NCBI GenBank assembly: GCA_964036315.1 | Contig: OZ038511.1 | Coordinates: 1,603,126 to 1,667,125, forward strand | DNA: 64,000 bases | Direction: 5' to 3' | DNA from: Acanthosepion esculentum | Lineage: Eukaryota > Mollusca > Cephalopoda > Sepiida > Sepiidae | Shown here: positions 48,055-59,694 of the stretch, piece by piece | How positions within the stretch are numbered: the first letter of the stretch is position 1 | Layout of the letters: every line of letters starts with the position of its first letter | Translations under genes and position numbers: made by a program | Notes under the pieces: model-generated | Databases searched by the model: none | What the model saw: only the letters and a program-made list of their open reading frames with translations | Told to the model about the DNA's origin: nothing

Positions 48055-48895
48055 TTAAAATTTGCTATACTTAGAAGGGAAGAGTGCATAATAACAAAGA
48101 TAGAGCATTGATATGTACAGACAGTATGAACATAGGAATCAACTTCATGTTGACTCTTAGTTTTATGCTTTCTGCAATCTTTATACTTAGTCTGAAGATC
48201 ACATTGAAATGTGTTTATTCCTATATGAGAGAAAGAATATATATATACAGCTTAAATTATGTTCTTTATTTTTTCCATTTCATTATTTTTTTATGTTTAT
48301 CAGCAAATCAAAAATGCAGTTAAATTTTTAGATACTCTGTATTGTTTCATTATCATAATTCTGTCCATCATTTATTACCTATATATCACAGATAAAATTC
48401 TTGCACAGCACATTTTAATTTCAAACAAACTGTTTTTCCTGGTTGCCATCTTGTTTTTTTATAATTGTTTTCTGTTTTTATTATATTGCTTGCATAAACT
48501 TCCAAATGCATTTGGAAGTTTATTCAGGTTGAAAGCTTTTGAAAAGAAAGAAGATAAAATTAGCTGCCCAGATTTAATCTGAGAGTTCAAGGAAAATTGA
48601 AAATTACTTCAGTTGATGCATACAAAAATCCCTTTGAAAACTCATTTGCACAAACTGATTTTTCTATAATGGTTTGTAAGGGTTATTCAGGGATTTAAAA
48701 CTAGAATAACTGTTTGGCTTGGCATTTGAGTAAATGTAAGCAAATAATTATGTGTACCTTTATCTATATTGCTTTTTAATTGCATAAAAACTATGTCTCA
48801 CTTCATGCCAGCAGATAAACACAGCAAAATACATAAATTGCTTAAACATTTTGTAGCATGAACATAAAGTTTTATCAGTTATAATTGAAAGTATG
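48055..48895. other. Gene-free spacer with a perfect palindrome
   Basis: Two overlapping plus-strand frames (48084-48323 and 48259-48582) are rich in Phe, Leu, Ile and Tyr. They could be taken for small membrane proteins but show no family motif and no splice or promoter context; the composition explains them. A 30-base perfect palindrome lies at 48494-48523. Confidence 0.4.
48494..48523. repeat. 30-base perfect palindrome
   Basis: ATAAACTTCCAAATG is followed directly by its exact reverse complement, with no spacer. Confidence 0.97.
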
Positions 48896-49637
48896 TATAT
48901 ATATATATATATATACTAGCAGCATGGCCCAGCGTTGCCCGTGCTTGATTCAAAAATCGTACAACTCATACAGCAATCGCTATCACTTGACTTAAAATAT
49001 TTGTGCCCTTTGCCATGCTGATGTTGCTACATGCCTTACTTCTTGCCTATCTCACACTGCAAATTTTTTCTAAGCTACTAAACATTAAATCTGTTATGAA
49101 AAAAGAACTAAACAAAATGAACACAAAACGATCAGCTTTAAAAAAGGACTCGTAACTGGAAAAACTGAATGAAAAAAGAATGTTAACAACAAATACTTTT
49201 TCACACCCAACCCAGTTTTGTGGAATCAGAATCAACATTGAGTTTAAGCAAGCAAATGAGCCAATTGGAGTAAAGTGCCATGCAGATTTAAATTTTTCCC
49301 ACTTGTGACGAATACAGCTATCAATTCTTTTTGCATGCTAGTTAACATTCATGTCAGTCAGCTGTTGGCTCTCATGCTCACCAATAGAATCTTCCTGCCT
49401 ATTTGTGGCAGCCAGCTATAGGCTCTCACTCTGACCAGTAGAAAATGGGCGCAAACTACATGAAAACTGCGGTAGAAGCATGAAAAAATCGATTATTTCC
49501 ACTATTGATGGGAGTTGGGAAATGCAAAGTCAGTCTTGGCCTCCTCACTAACTTGGAGCATGTGCATGTAAATTTTGGTGCAAATCCGTTGAAAATTGCG
49601 GCCGTGCATTTGTTACACACACACACACACATCCTGC

Positions 49638-49687
<50 letters not shown>
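48896..49687 (-). mobile_element. Helitron-like non-autonomous repeat between (TA)n arrays
   Basis: A block less A+T-rich than its surroundings, bounded by (TA)n at 48896-48914 and 49639-49687. Read on the minus strand it starts (after the TA run) with AAAGGCAGGATGTGTGTG and ends with a small GC-rich hairpin, GGGCAACGCTGGG, then CTGCTAGT. A GC-rich hairpin followed by CTAG and T at the 3' end is the Helitron terminus pattern, and insertion in TA-rich DNA fits the A/T target. No Rep/helicase coding sequence was found. Similar elements with an AACGCCGGG hairpin are common in invertebrates (from memory). An alternative is another kind of non-autonomous repeat. Confidence 0.45.
49614..49687. repeat. 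(CA)n and (TA)n microsatellites at the repeat's edge
   Basis: A (CA)n run of about 18 bases, a ten-base gap, and an uninterrupted (TA)n run of about 49 bases. Confidence 0.93.
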
Positions 49688-49689
<2 letters not shown>

Positions 49690-51904
49690 ATTTCATTGAT
49701 AACAGCAGACAAGGTATTTGGGTTAAGTTTTTATAGAATTTTTTCAGGATATAAATTATATAAAAATTATCCGAATGTTTTATATATTCGATTATCAAGG
49801 ATGAATTTTATTTTACTTTTAACTGAATATATGGATTGTTTTATGTATATATCTAGAGTTACAGGAATGTTTTATACACACTTGTTAAATATATAATAAT
49901 GAATTATGCTGTTGTTATTTATGCATCACTTGGATATTTTCAATATTGCCAATTTTTCAACCCAAACTTATTCTCATTTTAGAAAGTAAAAGGAGTGAAA
50001 CAGAAAATTTGAAAATCAAAAGAAACTGCTTGTTCATGATCATTATGACCATTATATCCACAAAAAAGTTTAAGGATTATTTAATCATGATAAAAGAAAA
50101 TTGAATTGTGTCATTTAAAGAATGTATAGAGTAAGCTGGGCTTCACTAGTGAGATTTTGAATCTGTCATTTAGAACTTTTAATGATATTTACTGTTAAAT
50201 TTTTAGGTTTTCTGCATTAAAATTTTAATCAGTCTTCATAAGAAATTTTTAATAATTATCAAATTCACTACAAAAAATTATTGAAAACTTAGCTTTTTAT
50301 TAATGAAGTCAATACTTTTCCTAGTCTTTATTAATTATTAACTGACAATTTCAGTACATCTGATATTCTTAAGAAAAAGAAAATTAAATTCTAACATTGA
50401 ATCTGAGAGAAAGCAGAGTCAAGCTTTGACAAGATTTAATTAGCCTCATATGATTAGATGATTACGTGAGGTGATTAGAAAGCAGAGAATGGATTGGAAT
50501 ATTGTCAGTAAATTTATAGTAAAGCAATGTTTTGCAAGTTAATCTTGTAAATTATTAACAACAAATTTATTTCTTACTGTGTCTTTGTTCAATATTTTTT
50601 TCAAAGTTATACAATAAATGTCAAAAGAAAAATGGTTATGCTGATAGTATTACTCATGGCAAATGCCAAAAAAACTTATTTTACTGTGTCTCTATTATCA
50701 ATTTTATTGTAGAGAATACATAGATAGCCTATAGCACAGTAAATGCTTGCATCAATACTTAAATCTTGGAAGAAAATGCAAATCTTACCTGATTTGTCTT
50801 CTGTGTGGATCTAAGAGTTTTAATATTCTTGACAGTTCTATTTATAAAATAAGAAAAAGATCAAAGTATAAAATTCCTCTGTTTAAAAAGATCATCAGAT
50901 GTCATCACATTAAAAAGACCACTTGAGAGTGACAACTTCACTTAAGAAAGTGAACATCCTTTAAAAAAATACTTGTATAACTTTTCTCTTTCCAATAAAA
51001 AGAAAACAAGTTTGTTTTGTTGCCTTCTGATAAAAAAAAAAACAGTCAAGATTTGTATTTTGCTGAAAGGAGTAGAAAATGGTGGCATGAGATAAATACC
51101 AAAAATAAAATGCTAGATCAAGTGATAAAAGAGAAATATTTACAAGGATGTGAGTCTTAGATAAAAAGAATGTCTTAAAAAGAGTCTGAGATAAAAAAAA
51201 AAGAAAGCCTGAGGATGGACAGGAGCTCAGTTTGAAATGCTGTCATGTCAGTGTTGGGGATAAAAAGTGGCAGTTCATGAATGAAAAAATAAATATATTT
51301 TTATCAGTAGTTTTAGACACTCATGGGAAAAGGCAGTGTGGTTAGGAAAAACAATTACAGCTACCCATACTTCTATAGCACATTGTTTACAGTGTTTCAC
51401 TCAAGATGTGGTGACAAAATTAACTTCAGATGTGCATGCCTATGTTAAGATATCATCTCATAAAATATGTCACTAAAATTTATATCTGTGACTATTCGAT
51501 TATTTAAAAAAAATAAAATGACTCTTAAAAATGTATTTTCAGGTAATCTTTACATGATTAAGAAACAAAAATATGCCTTTTGTAGATAGATCAGTGTTCA
51601 TTTGCATCATTTTTAGAATATGAAAGCAGGAAATATCAAGTGCTGTTTTATAAGTTAAGTAGTGCAGACAATAAAATTGCTTCATAAAAAAGCAGAAATA
51701 GTAAAATCAAATGATTTTAAATACTCTAGGTGTTCATTTGTTTCATGTTACAAAGTGAATCAAAGAATTAAAATGTCAAACAATTCCAGTTGAAAGATTT
51801 CAAAATGAAGATTATTTATCAATATGTGGCTCAGTGAGTATTATCATGTTCATATAAGTAAAGAGATTAAACTTGTAGCACTACAGAAAATGTGATCATG
51901 TAAT
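49688..51904. other. Gene-free A+T-rich DNA
   Basis: No exon, RNA gene or transposon motif was recognised. Several GATAAAAAG-type runs occur between 51000 and 51300, without clear repeat structure. Confidence 0.45.
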
Positions 51905-52345
51905 GTATGCTGAGTGGTTAGACCATAAGATCCAGGTTCGAATCTCACCATGGTCGATTGCATCAGGAAGGTGACATCTTGATGTTATCTGTCTGGGAGA
52001 GGCAATCCCAGTGTGCAGCACCTTCGGAGAGGTACCTGAAAACCTAAGACTTGTGAATGAAATTGGGTAGCCAGAACTCTTTGAGCTGTTATCGGTGCTA
52101 GCATGAAGTCACAAGTCATTGTCACTGAGGGGTTGAGCATGTTGGCCTTGTTCAGACTGTTGATCACGCTAGATAATGTGCTCTCTCCCAGAAACTAACT
52201 AACGTCTGCTCAGCATAGTTGCAGTATAACCACAGGTGGGCTCTGTGGGTGTTGAACAAACTCAAATGTGCCTGAACAGGTGTCTGTAACAGGGATTGGC
52301 TAGCTGTCCTAGTAGATGGGCATCCTCAGATACTAGTGGCCAGCT
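51905..52345 (+). repeat. tRNA-derived SINE-like repeat
   Basis: The start contains a polymerase III box A-like stretch (TGCTGAGTGGTTAGA) and a box B-like stretch (AGGTTCGAATCTC) only about 20 bases later, so the anticodon arm of the parental tRNA is largely gone. A body of about 370 bases with higher G+C follows (TCAGGAAGGTGACATC, GAGAGGCAATCCCAG, TCACAAGTCATTGTCACTGA). This head-and-body layout is typical of tRNA-derived SINEs. The family is not known to me, and no clear target duplication or simple tail was identified. The minus-strand open frame at 51985-52167 is a shadow. Confidence 0.6.
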
Positions 52346-53279
52346 ATTTTTGTCAATTTAATCTAACCAAATATATGAGTAACTTATTCTCAGTTCATTG
52401 AATAGAGAAATATCAACTCACAGTGTTGGAATTTTCTCAAGAAATAGTTATGATGTAAAAATCAGTAAGAGTTTTTTAAAATGTAAGAGAAAAACTGAAT
52501 TTTTAAAAGATGGAATATCTCTTTCTTACAGAAAATCATAAAAGCATATGATAAAAATTGTTTTTTAAAGTAGCTGGTGAGAAATATTACAGAAATTCAT
52601 TTTATAAAATAAATGTATCTAATTTAGTGATACGGAATTTGGAAGGAAATTATTAATATTATTTCAGAGACATTATTGGGAGATTGTAAAATTATTTTTT
52701 CAGTAGTAATGTCAGTCTTTATACACACAGATTTTGTGAATATTAAATTACTAGATATTATTCTAAACGGTAATTGATAGTTGTGAATCTAAATCTAATT
52801 TGTTACAAATGCCAATAACTTGTAAGACCATTGTACTAATCATACTTTGTCTCAAGTTCTTTTCATAGACCAGAGGAAAAAACTTTAAGGCTCTAAAACT
52901 TAACATCTGTCAAAGCCAATTTCTCTTACAAAGGATAAATATCAATATGAGGTATCAAATATTTGTATTTCTTTTATGCAAGAGATTGCTAACATGGCTT
53001 GTATCCAAGAGAAGGAAACATTTTTTTAAGGATCAAATGAGAAATATCTGTATAGTTAAAGACTCTTACTAATTGCAATTAAAACATAATAGTTTGCAAT
53101 AAGTGTTACAGAAAAATACAATGTTAAATTTCATTCATTTTCCATCCATTACAAGTGATTTGTTGATTGACTGTTATTTTCATAAAAGCAAATAGTACTT
53201 TGCTTTCATTATCCGATGTTCATATTTTGAATTTTCTTCTGGACTCATTATTTGAAGATCATATCAATTTTTTTTCTAG
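52346..53279 (+). other. Probable end of a large intron
   Basis: A+T-rich sequence ending in a pyrimidine-rich tract and TAG directly before the M13 peptidase exon. The 3' splice site is TTTTTTTTCTAG at 53268-53279. No upstream exon of the gene could be recognised anywhere to the left. Confidence 0.65.
53268..53279 (+). other. 3' splice acceptor of the M13 exon
   Basis: A run of T followed by CTAG immediately upstream of the reading frame homology; the split codon xCG begins at the next base. Confidence 0.88.
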
Positions 53280-53441
53280 CGGCAAGACTGATGGATGCAA
53301 TCAACAAAAATGTTGACCCATGTGATAACTTTTACGACTATGCATGTGGTTCCTGGGAGAGGCTTAACACAATACCTGCTGACCGACTCAGTTACAGTAC
53401 ATTTGAAAAATTACGAGACCAGTTACTGGAGCGACTCAAAG
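53280..53441 (+). CDS. Exon of an M13 (neprilysin/ECE-type) metallopeptidase
   Basis: A 162-base internal exon, phase 1 at both ends, so it keeps the frame if skipped. It is preceded by TTTTTTTTCTAG and followed by GTAAGC. It encodes about 54 residues: ARLMDAINKNVDPCDNFYDY, ACGSWERLNTIP, then LSYSTFEKLRDQLLERLK. This is the beginning of the M13 ectodomain, whose family pattern is VDPCxDFYxYACGxWxxxxxIPxDxxxYxxFxxLxxxL; both conserved Cys of the block are present and normally form disulfides. M13 enzymes are type II membrane or secreted zinc peptidases that degrade or process small peptides. The membrane anchor and the HExxH zinc site lie in exons outside the window or unrecognised. A following stop at 53474 in the open frame lies in the intron. 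Whether it is neprilysin-like or ECE-like cannot be told from this part. Confidence 0.93.
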
Positions 53442-53447
53442 GTAAGC
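53442..53447 (+). other. 5' splice donor of the M13 exon
   Basis: AAAG|GTAAGC, a near-consensus donor located exactly where family similarity stops. Confidence 0.88.
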
Positions 53448-53965
53448 TTTCAGATCATGTTAAACTTTTCCTATGATAATAATTTATATGCTTCTGAAAT
53501 CACATTCCAAAAATATTAAAGATTAAATAGAATGTTAAGATTAAATTTTAGTAAGCTGCAGAAAAGAAATTCAAGTAAACAAAAAACATAATTTATAAAA
53601 GTTTTCAAGAACAGTATTTAGAATCTACAAAATATTGGGTTTTTACATTTTTTATTCTGTCAATGAGATTTAGAAACATGAAAGCAATACAAAGGCAAGC
53701 AGAATATCTTTTTATGAAATTTATAGCACGTGCAAGAATTTAGAAAGGAGTTACTTATCAGTAATTTAGGTAATGTTGAATGCTTTTAATACATGAAATA
53801 CTTAGAATACTGAATGTGTTGGAATTAATTTAGGAGTTCATTTGTGTATCAAAAATTGTATACCCCAAAGAATTCCAGATTGCATGACACAAGAGTGCAT
53901 TCCAGGTCTGTCCATTTATTGATAACTATTTGATCTCCAAGATTATAAAAAAGTTGTGTTGTATG
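53448..53965 (+). other. Start of the downstream M13 intron
   Basis: A+T-rich sequence with no coding signal. No next M13 exon (family segment with KAKxxYxSCM) was recognised through to the end of the window, so this intron is probably at least 10.5 kb. Confidence 0.55.
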
Positions 53966-53974
53966 GATATTTAT

Positions 53975-54900
53975 TGGATGAGTCAAAAAGTTTGTTTAGT
54001 ATATTAAGTTACAAGAAGACAATGTATTTTTGGGGATATTAGCTTTATTGAATAACAATTTACTATTTTGTTTTATTATCTTTTTTCTTTCATTGAACTT
54101 CATTTCATTCTCCTTGAAGTTTTTACCCTTCTGTGCAAAGAAATGTGCTACTTGCCATTTATAGTCTTTTAGTGAAATTATGTTTTAATGAACAGTCAAT
54201 ACCTGAATAAATGATAATCTGAAAATGTCATGACAAAGAATATAGCATATGTGTGAAAACTTCCCAGCCAAGCTGTCACAATTTTTGCACAGTCACCAAA
54301 GAAACATGCTGTTTAGTGTAAGCATGATAGAATTATTTGTAGTTTCTCTGAATTAATTCTGCAAAATTTTTGTCAATTGCTGCTTTAAGTTGGTCTAATT
54401 GGAAATAGTATTCATGGAAATCAATTGTTTGCTTCTGTCAAAAGATTTCATAAGAGAGCAGTCTCTTCCAGTTCCACTATATACACAGTATCACCTTTGG
54501 ATGTAGACTTTTGTTATGGTTAGTGGTGGTTGATTTTGCTTCACTCTAATCTTATGCATTCCGAGGTGTTGTAAAGTATCCACTTTTCATTATCTGTGAC
54601 AATTAGTTTTCAAAACAGAACATTTTTATGATAGCTATCATAAGTGATGTCTTACATATGGAAATATGGTTTAGTGGTTGTTACTTTTTCACTTACATGG
54701 ATGACACACATCAAAGTGACTAATATATCCAAGCTGCTTCAAATGATTCTTACTATGGGATTTGGATATTTTAAGTATGTTGACTACTCTCCACATTGTA
54801 TAACATTGATTACTCTCATGTAATGTCTTAATTTGGTCACTATCAACTGGTCTACTTGGACATGGGCAAGAACTTTGCAAACCATTGTTTTACACATTCA
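53975..54900 (-). pseudogene. Mariner relic (DD37D-like group)
   Basis: The minus strand reads RPVDSDQIKTLHESNQCYT then NHLKQLGYISHFDVCHP (54689-54880), matching the pattern RPxxxDDQIxxLIExNPxxTxRxIAxxLxISxxTVxxHLKQLGYxxxxDVWVPH. Later come TDNEKWILYN (first catalytic block, family VTGDEKW) and DYHLFRY (around the third catalytic Asp). The second block is not readable. A possible left terminal repeat, GGATGAGTCAAAAAGTTTG, begins near 53976; no partner was found on the right. It lies in the M13 intron, antisense to the gene. Confidence 0.65.
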
Positions 54901-56894
54901 GGTATTAACAGTAACATCTTCATAAGCTGCATAAGTCATTTTTACATTTGAAATCCATTTTTATCTTTTCAAAATAAAAAAAAACTGAATTCTTTAATTT
55001 CCAACAAAAATACACAAATTTTAACAAAATATTTAAAAAATGCAAACTGATATGATGGCTATTTACAGTACAATCAGAAGTGAATGTTTTTAATGAAAGA
55101 TTAAAACTAAATGCATCTAATGCTCTCTAGCAAATATAGAATTAAACTTCTGGCCTTTCCAATATGAAAATACTTAATTAAAAATATATTAAAGATTATT
55201 GTTTATAATTTTTAGAAAAGTCATTATTATTCCAAGAGTTACCTGTATAAATGATCTCCTTCATTGTATTATCTATACTGTTCTTCCATCTTGGCTGATC
55301 CATTGTATCACTTTCTCTGGAGTTCTCTCTTTCTGGTAATCAAAACCAAAAATGTGACAAACAGACACTTCAATACATTCATACCAAGGCTTGTAATATG
55401 GGTTATTCTGAAATTGATATGCAGGGATATTACATCTTTTCTAAGGAAAAAAATTCCATAGTGTGTTTCTGTTCATAAAAGCCATACATTGTTAAAATTT
55501 GAATCGGTCTAAGTTATGCATTTAGCTCATCAGTTAATGTATACTGATTTTTTTCAGTTTTCTTACACTTCAGCAGGATTCTCTGTTACTTGAACTTCAT
55601 CCCAGAGAGAGTGATATATACATTTCTCTCTTTAAATATGGTCTGTCTTACCAGTTTTTTCTACTCCCTCTTACAATGTTCCTCAGGTGTGTCTTTAATA
55701 AACATCACCTGGGAAGAGATTATAAAGTGTGGTTGTGCTACTGAAAACCACTTTGATGTATATAACATTCACAAATCATTCAGATTGATTTAACTGCATT
55801 TCATATATATAGTTGGTGTTTCTGAGGTTTGTCTTCTTATTTTTCATTTTAAAAACATTGTAGGGTGGATAGGTATTATGCTGGAGAGTGATCCTAATCT
55901 CATTTAATTTTTCCATCAGTTTCATTAGATCACTGTGCATGACCTTTGCATTGGAGGCAATAAGCTAACACTAGAAGCATTAGAGATCACAGGAGAAATA
56001 TCTACAGCTAGATCCTCCTGTTGATATATATATTGAATGCAAGTTTAAAATATTTAAATTTTACAGAAAATGTCTACACTTCCAACAAGTTATTAATGGA
56101 GATGCTGGTATAGTTAAGTTAATAATCATTATCCAGTTTGGCACTTAAGATAAAAAAAGAAATGATTTTTTAATGTTACTTTATCACATATTTGGACAAA
56201 AGTCTGATTAATTTGTGAATATTTTAAGAAATTCTAATCAGACTTTTTCAGCATGAAGGATTACGTCAACAAATTTAATGCCTCTTCATACTATAACTTT
56301 ACAATGACTTCATAGCCTCCAAATAGTTTTACTAACTCTGTATAGAATATGAACTAAGGTATTTGATTTTTTTGTTTTATTAAGTGAATCTTTATTTTTT
56401 CTTGGTATCCTGTGATCTGTTTTGCATTTCTGTGTTATACAATTAGTTGCAGATATGCTGTCACATATTCTATGTCTCCTTGTGTTGTATTTATCTAGCT
56501 GAGTGTTGCATTAGGATATATTTTTTTACTCAGAAAATAAGTACTTAGAAGGAAAATAAAGAAAAGAAAAATCTTGAAAATAATATGCTGAAAATTTACT
56601 GAAACCAAAATTAATCTTCCATTCTTCAAAAATGATAATTCCATTTTCAAAGAAAATTAAAAAAACTAAAAATGTGACTTAGAAATCAAAATTAGGATTG
56701 TCTCTACAAAACAGTTGTTTTATCTTTGTTTCCCTTTTCTTTATTAATAAGAAAGAATTTTTTACTCAATTTTGAACATTGAAAGAATAAAGATCATTAT
56801 AAAAATGACAGTATAATGTACTGTGTAATTCAGTCAGGAATTTTTGGAATTAACATATGGAGACATTAATAAATATATTGATTTTCTAAACATA
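54901..56894. other. Intronic A+T-rich DNA, no feature
   Basis: No exon, transposon or RNA gene was recognised. Short open frames at 55264-55461 and 55590-55793 have no family motif. Confidence 0.45.
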
Positions 56895-57013
56895 GCTTAG
56901 ATGTGGCACAAGGTCGAAAGTATGGGGCACCCAGTGAGGATTGAACTCACCATTCAATTGTAACTGTTTTAGTGAGACAAGCTTGATAACCATTACACCA
57001 CGCCAAGGTACCC
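56895..57013 (-). repeat. tRNA-like sequence (SINE head or tRNA pseudogene)
   Basis: Read on the minus strand from 57013 it starts GGGTACC and ends GGTGCCC (complement of 56925-56931), which pair as a seven-base acceptor-like stem with one G-U. Box A-like TGGTGTAATGGTTA and box B-like GAGTTCAATCC are present, and the T-arm is perfect: GTGAG-loop of seven-CTCAC (56934-56950). The anticodon arm is irregular and longer than in a normal tRNA, and two extra bases separate the T-arm from the acceptor stem, so a working tRNA is unlikely. The bases after it (TTTCGACCTTGTGCCACATCT) recur, slightly changed, in the middle of the gypsy LTR near 41810. Confidence 0.6.
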
Positions 57014-57259
57014 AGACATTAATAAATATATAATTAAATGTAAATACAATAAAATGGCTGCACTATTTATACATAAATATCTACCACTCCATATATGCAT
57101 TTAAGTTTGTTATGAATACCTACATGTAAAGATTAATAGGTGCATAGTTAAATTTATTAATATATTTGATTTCAAAATACCCTAATAACATAGGCACAGT
57201 TAAATACTATTGACATATTTTAGCATGGATATTATCTAGAGTAATAGATATGATTTTGC

Positions 57260-57301
<42 letters not shown>

Positions 57302-58930
57302 CACTGTCTACTTATGTTTGTGTGTTTATAATAGGATAAGGAACAAATAGACAATGTTTATGAATTTAACATGTTTTATTTTTATTTAAACTTCATCAGA
57401 AAATGAAAGATGGAGGAGAAAAAAATTCTGGCATTTTTATTTTTGTGTGGTTAAATAGAGTTCATGTATATCTGTCCTGTTAAGCAGCATTCATGTGTAT
57501 AATTCATAAGTGTTTGTGTATCACAATTCTAGTTGGTCATTTTCATCTATCTGGTAGTTGACCATTTGCTGATTGGAGTATGTTTTCTGTGAGAGTCAAA
57601 AAATCCAGTAGTGGTTATTGACAGACAGAGCTTGGATTTTTTAATGATGCATTTTATAAAAGTTACTGATATAATAAAGTGCAATTGACATGTATTTATA
57701 GAGGGCAAAATATTTATCAGGACTCCCTCTATTTCCTATGTAATAAATTATGTTCTCTTCTAATGAGGGTGGCATTTGTATTTCTATTTACAAATAGTGA
57801 ATTCCAAGAATAATAAGAAGAGTAATTATATTTAATTTTTTAATTTCATGCACAAATATCCAAAACGGTACAAATATATAATTTGCATATATAAAAGTCT
57901 ATACATTTACCATTTAATATTACCATTAAAAATATTCCTGAAGAGGTGAGGCCTAAGTTCAAAGATCTATTTGCAGCTGATGCTTATTTTATAAGAAAAC
58001 AGCAAAGTATGACAATACTATGGCCATTTTGATATTTGTGTTTAAAAATAATGAAATTAATCCTTTTCTCGTGTGACTTTCATTTTTGGATTGGAATTAT
58101 ACATATTATATTATTGATTATCTTAGATATTCTTTCCTCTGACAATATCTCTTCAATTCACTTAAAATAGAGCATACTATAGGATTCACAGACAATATGG
58201 CATCTTCCACATTTGATAAGGAGAGAGATAAATAATCTCTTCCCCATTTATTTATCAAGATTTGTTCATTATGAAAATGTTCTTCAGAATTACATTCATA
58301 TATCTGAGTATGTTAATAAATAGAAACACAAATGGGATTAGAAATATATAGATATACACAGGCCAAGGGAAGAAGTAAGAAAATCAAGAGGTGGAGAGAT
58401 GAGTAATAGCAAGTGATTTAAAATAAGATTTTAAAATACATCAAAAAATATTTTGAAGCATTTCAAGGGTCATCAAGAAATTTTGAAACTTGAATTCTTA
58501 CTAAAAGGATGAGACTAAAAACATTTTGAAAAGGAAAAAAAAAGAATGAAAAAGATGTGATTGAATCATTGTTAAGGTATCTTATTCTCAATCAAGCACC
58601 TTTCTTAAGGGAAAAATCATATGATGCCTTCAAGAACAGGATCAAAGAAATCTCTTATATAAAATTTAGAATTCATTCTGAGTTTGTTTTAAAAAATAAA
58701 TAAAAATAAGATTGTAAAGATTGAATGCAATTAAATAAAATATTCTCCTGAGAGTTGAGGTTTTAATTTTCTTCTAACATGATAATGATTATTTCAGAAG
58801 ACTTAACTATATTCTTGCGTTATTTTATTTCACTAGTTTTATTTTGATATTGTTATCCTTGAGTATATTTTTTTTGTAATTCTCTTCCTCTTGAAATATT
58901 TCTTTTCTTTGATGGAGACTATATATATAT
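57014..58930. other. Intronic A+T-rich DNA
   Basis: It contains a (TA)n array (next entry) and no recognised coding or transposon sequence. Confidence 0.45.
57263..57299. repeat. (TA)n microsatellite
   Basis: An uninterrupted alternating T/A run of about 37 bases. Confidence 0.95.
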
Positions 58931-59012
58931 ATATTTATGAAATTGTATTGTTTTTATATACATATATAGAAATCTTGGCATTCAAAGAAACTTTTTCACA
59001 TTTATATGTTTT

Positions 59013-59046
<34 letters not shown>

Positions 59047-59128
59047 AAAACTTTTAAATGCACAAAAGTTTCTTTGCAACAAGATTTCTATATATGTATG
59101 GAAAAACAATATAATTTCATATAAAATA
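58931..59128. repeat. Long imperfect hairpin centred on (TA)n
   Basis: 58931-59020 is a diverged reverse complement of 59038-59128. Shared blocks are TATGTTTTCCTATATA / AGTTTTCCTATATA at the centre, CAAAGAAACTTTT, and TATATAGAAATCTTG, and, at the outer end, TATTGTTTTT with TGAAATT. The arms are about 90 bases with roughly 80-85% match by eye, and the centre is a (TA)n run (59014-59044). It may be a palindromic MITE or have arisen by foldback. The two short plus-strand frames across it are shadows. Confidence 0.8.
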
Positions 59129-59694
59129 ACACTATATAAGAAATATTATAGATATATATTTATAACAGTGAACATATATAAAATATCATAATATGCATGA
59201 AAATTAATGTTAAAATAAATAGCAATATATACAAGTTTCAGAAAAACATTGCATTGAGCACACGCAAATATGTTTCAGTATAACCACTTTTTGGACAATA
59301 ACAGATAAACAAATACATAAGCAATTTTTCAAAATATATCTATAATTATACAAACTGCTTTGGATTCTGATGAATATTCTTATCTAATAAAAGAAATATG
59401 TTCCAAAAGAATATTAACAGTTGCAAAAATAAATTATGAGATATTTGCCATATCAAGAGTTGCCTGATGTGTAATATATATCAAATGTATGTGATAGAGA
59501 ATTTGAAATGTATATGAAAGCAAAATATGTGTAAACACATATATATCTAAATGTAAAGAAGCACCATATTCTGTTTTTTAATGTGCACAAATACATCTAT
59601 ATTTATATATGAATAGTTTTTTTTGTTTTGGTAAAATGAAAAACTCTTTGTATGATAAGCATAGTTTTATGCAAAAATTTTCATGATTTTTTAC
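59129..59694. other. Intronic A+T-rich DNA
   Basis: No feature was recognised. Confidence 0.45.

Noticed and set aside
48084..48582. Two overlapping hydrophobic plus-strand frames as membrane protein genes
   Set aside because: Phe/Ile/Leu/Tyr composition is what T-rich DNA gives; no motif, no codon preference, no supporting signals, and a perfect palindrome lies inside the second.
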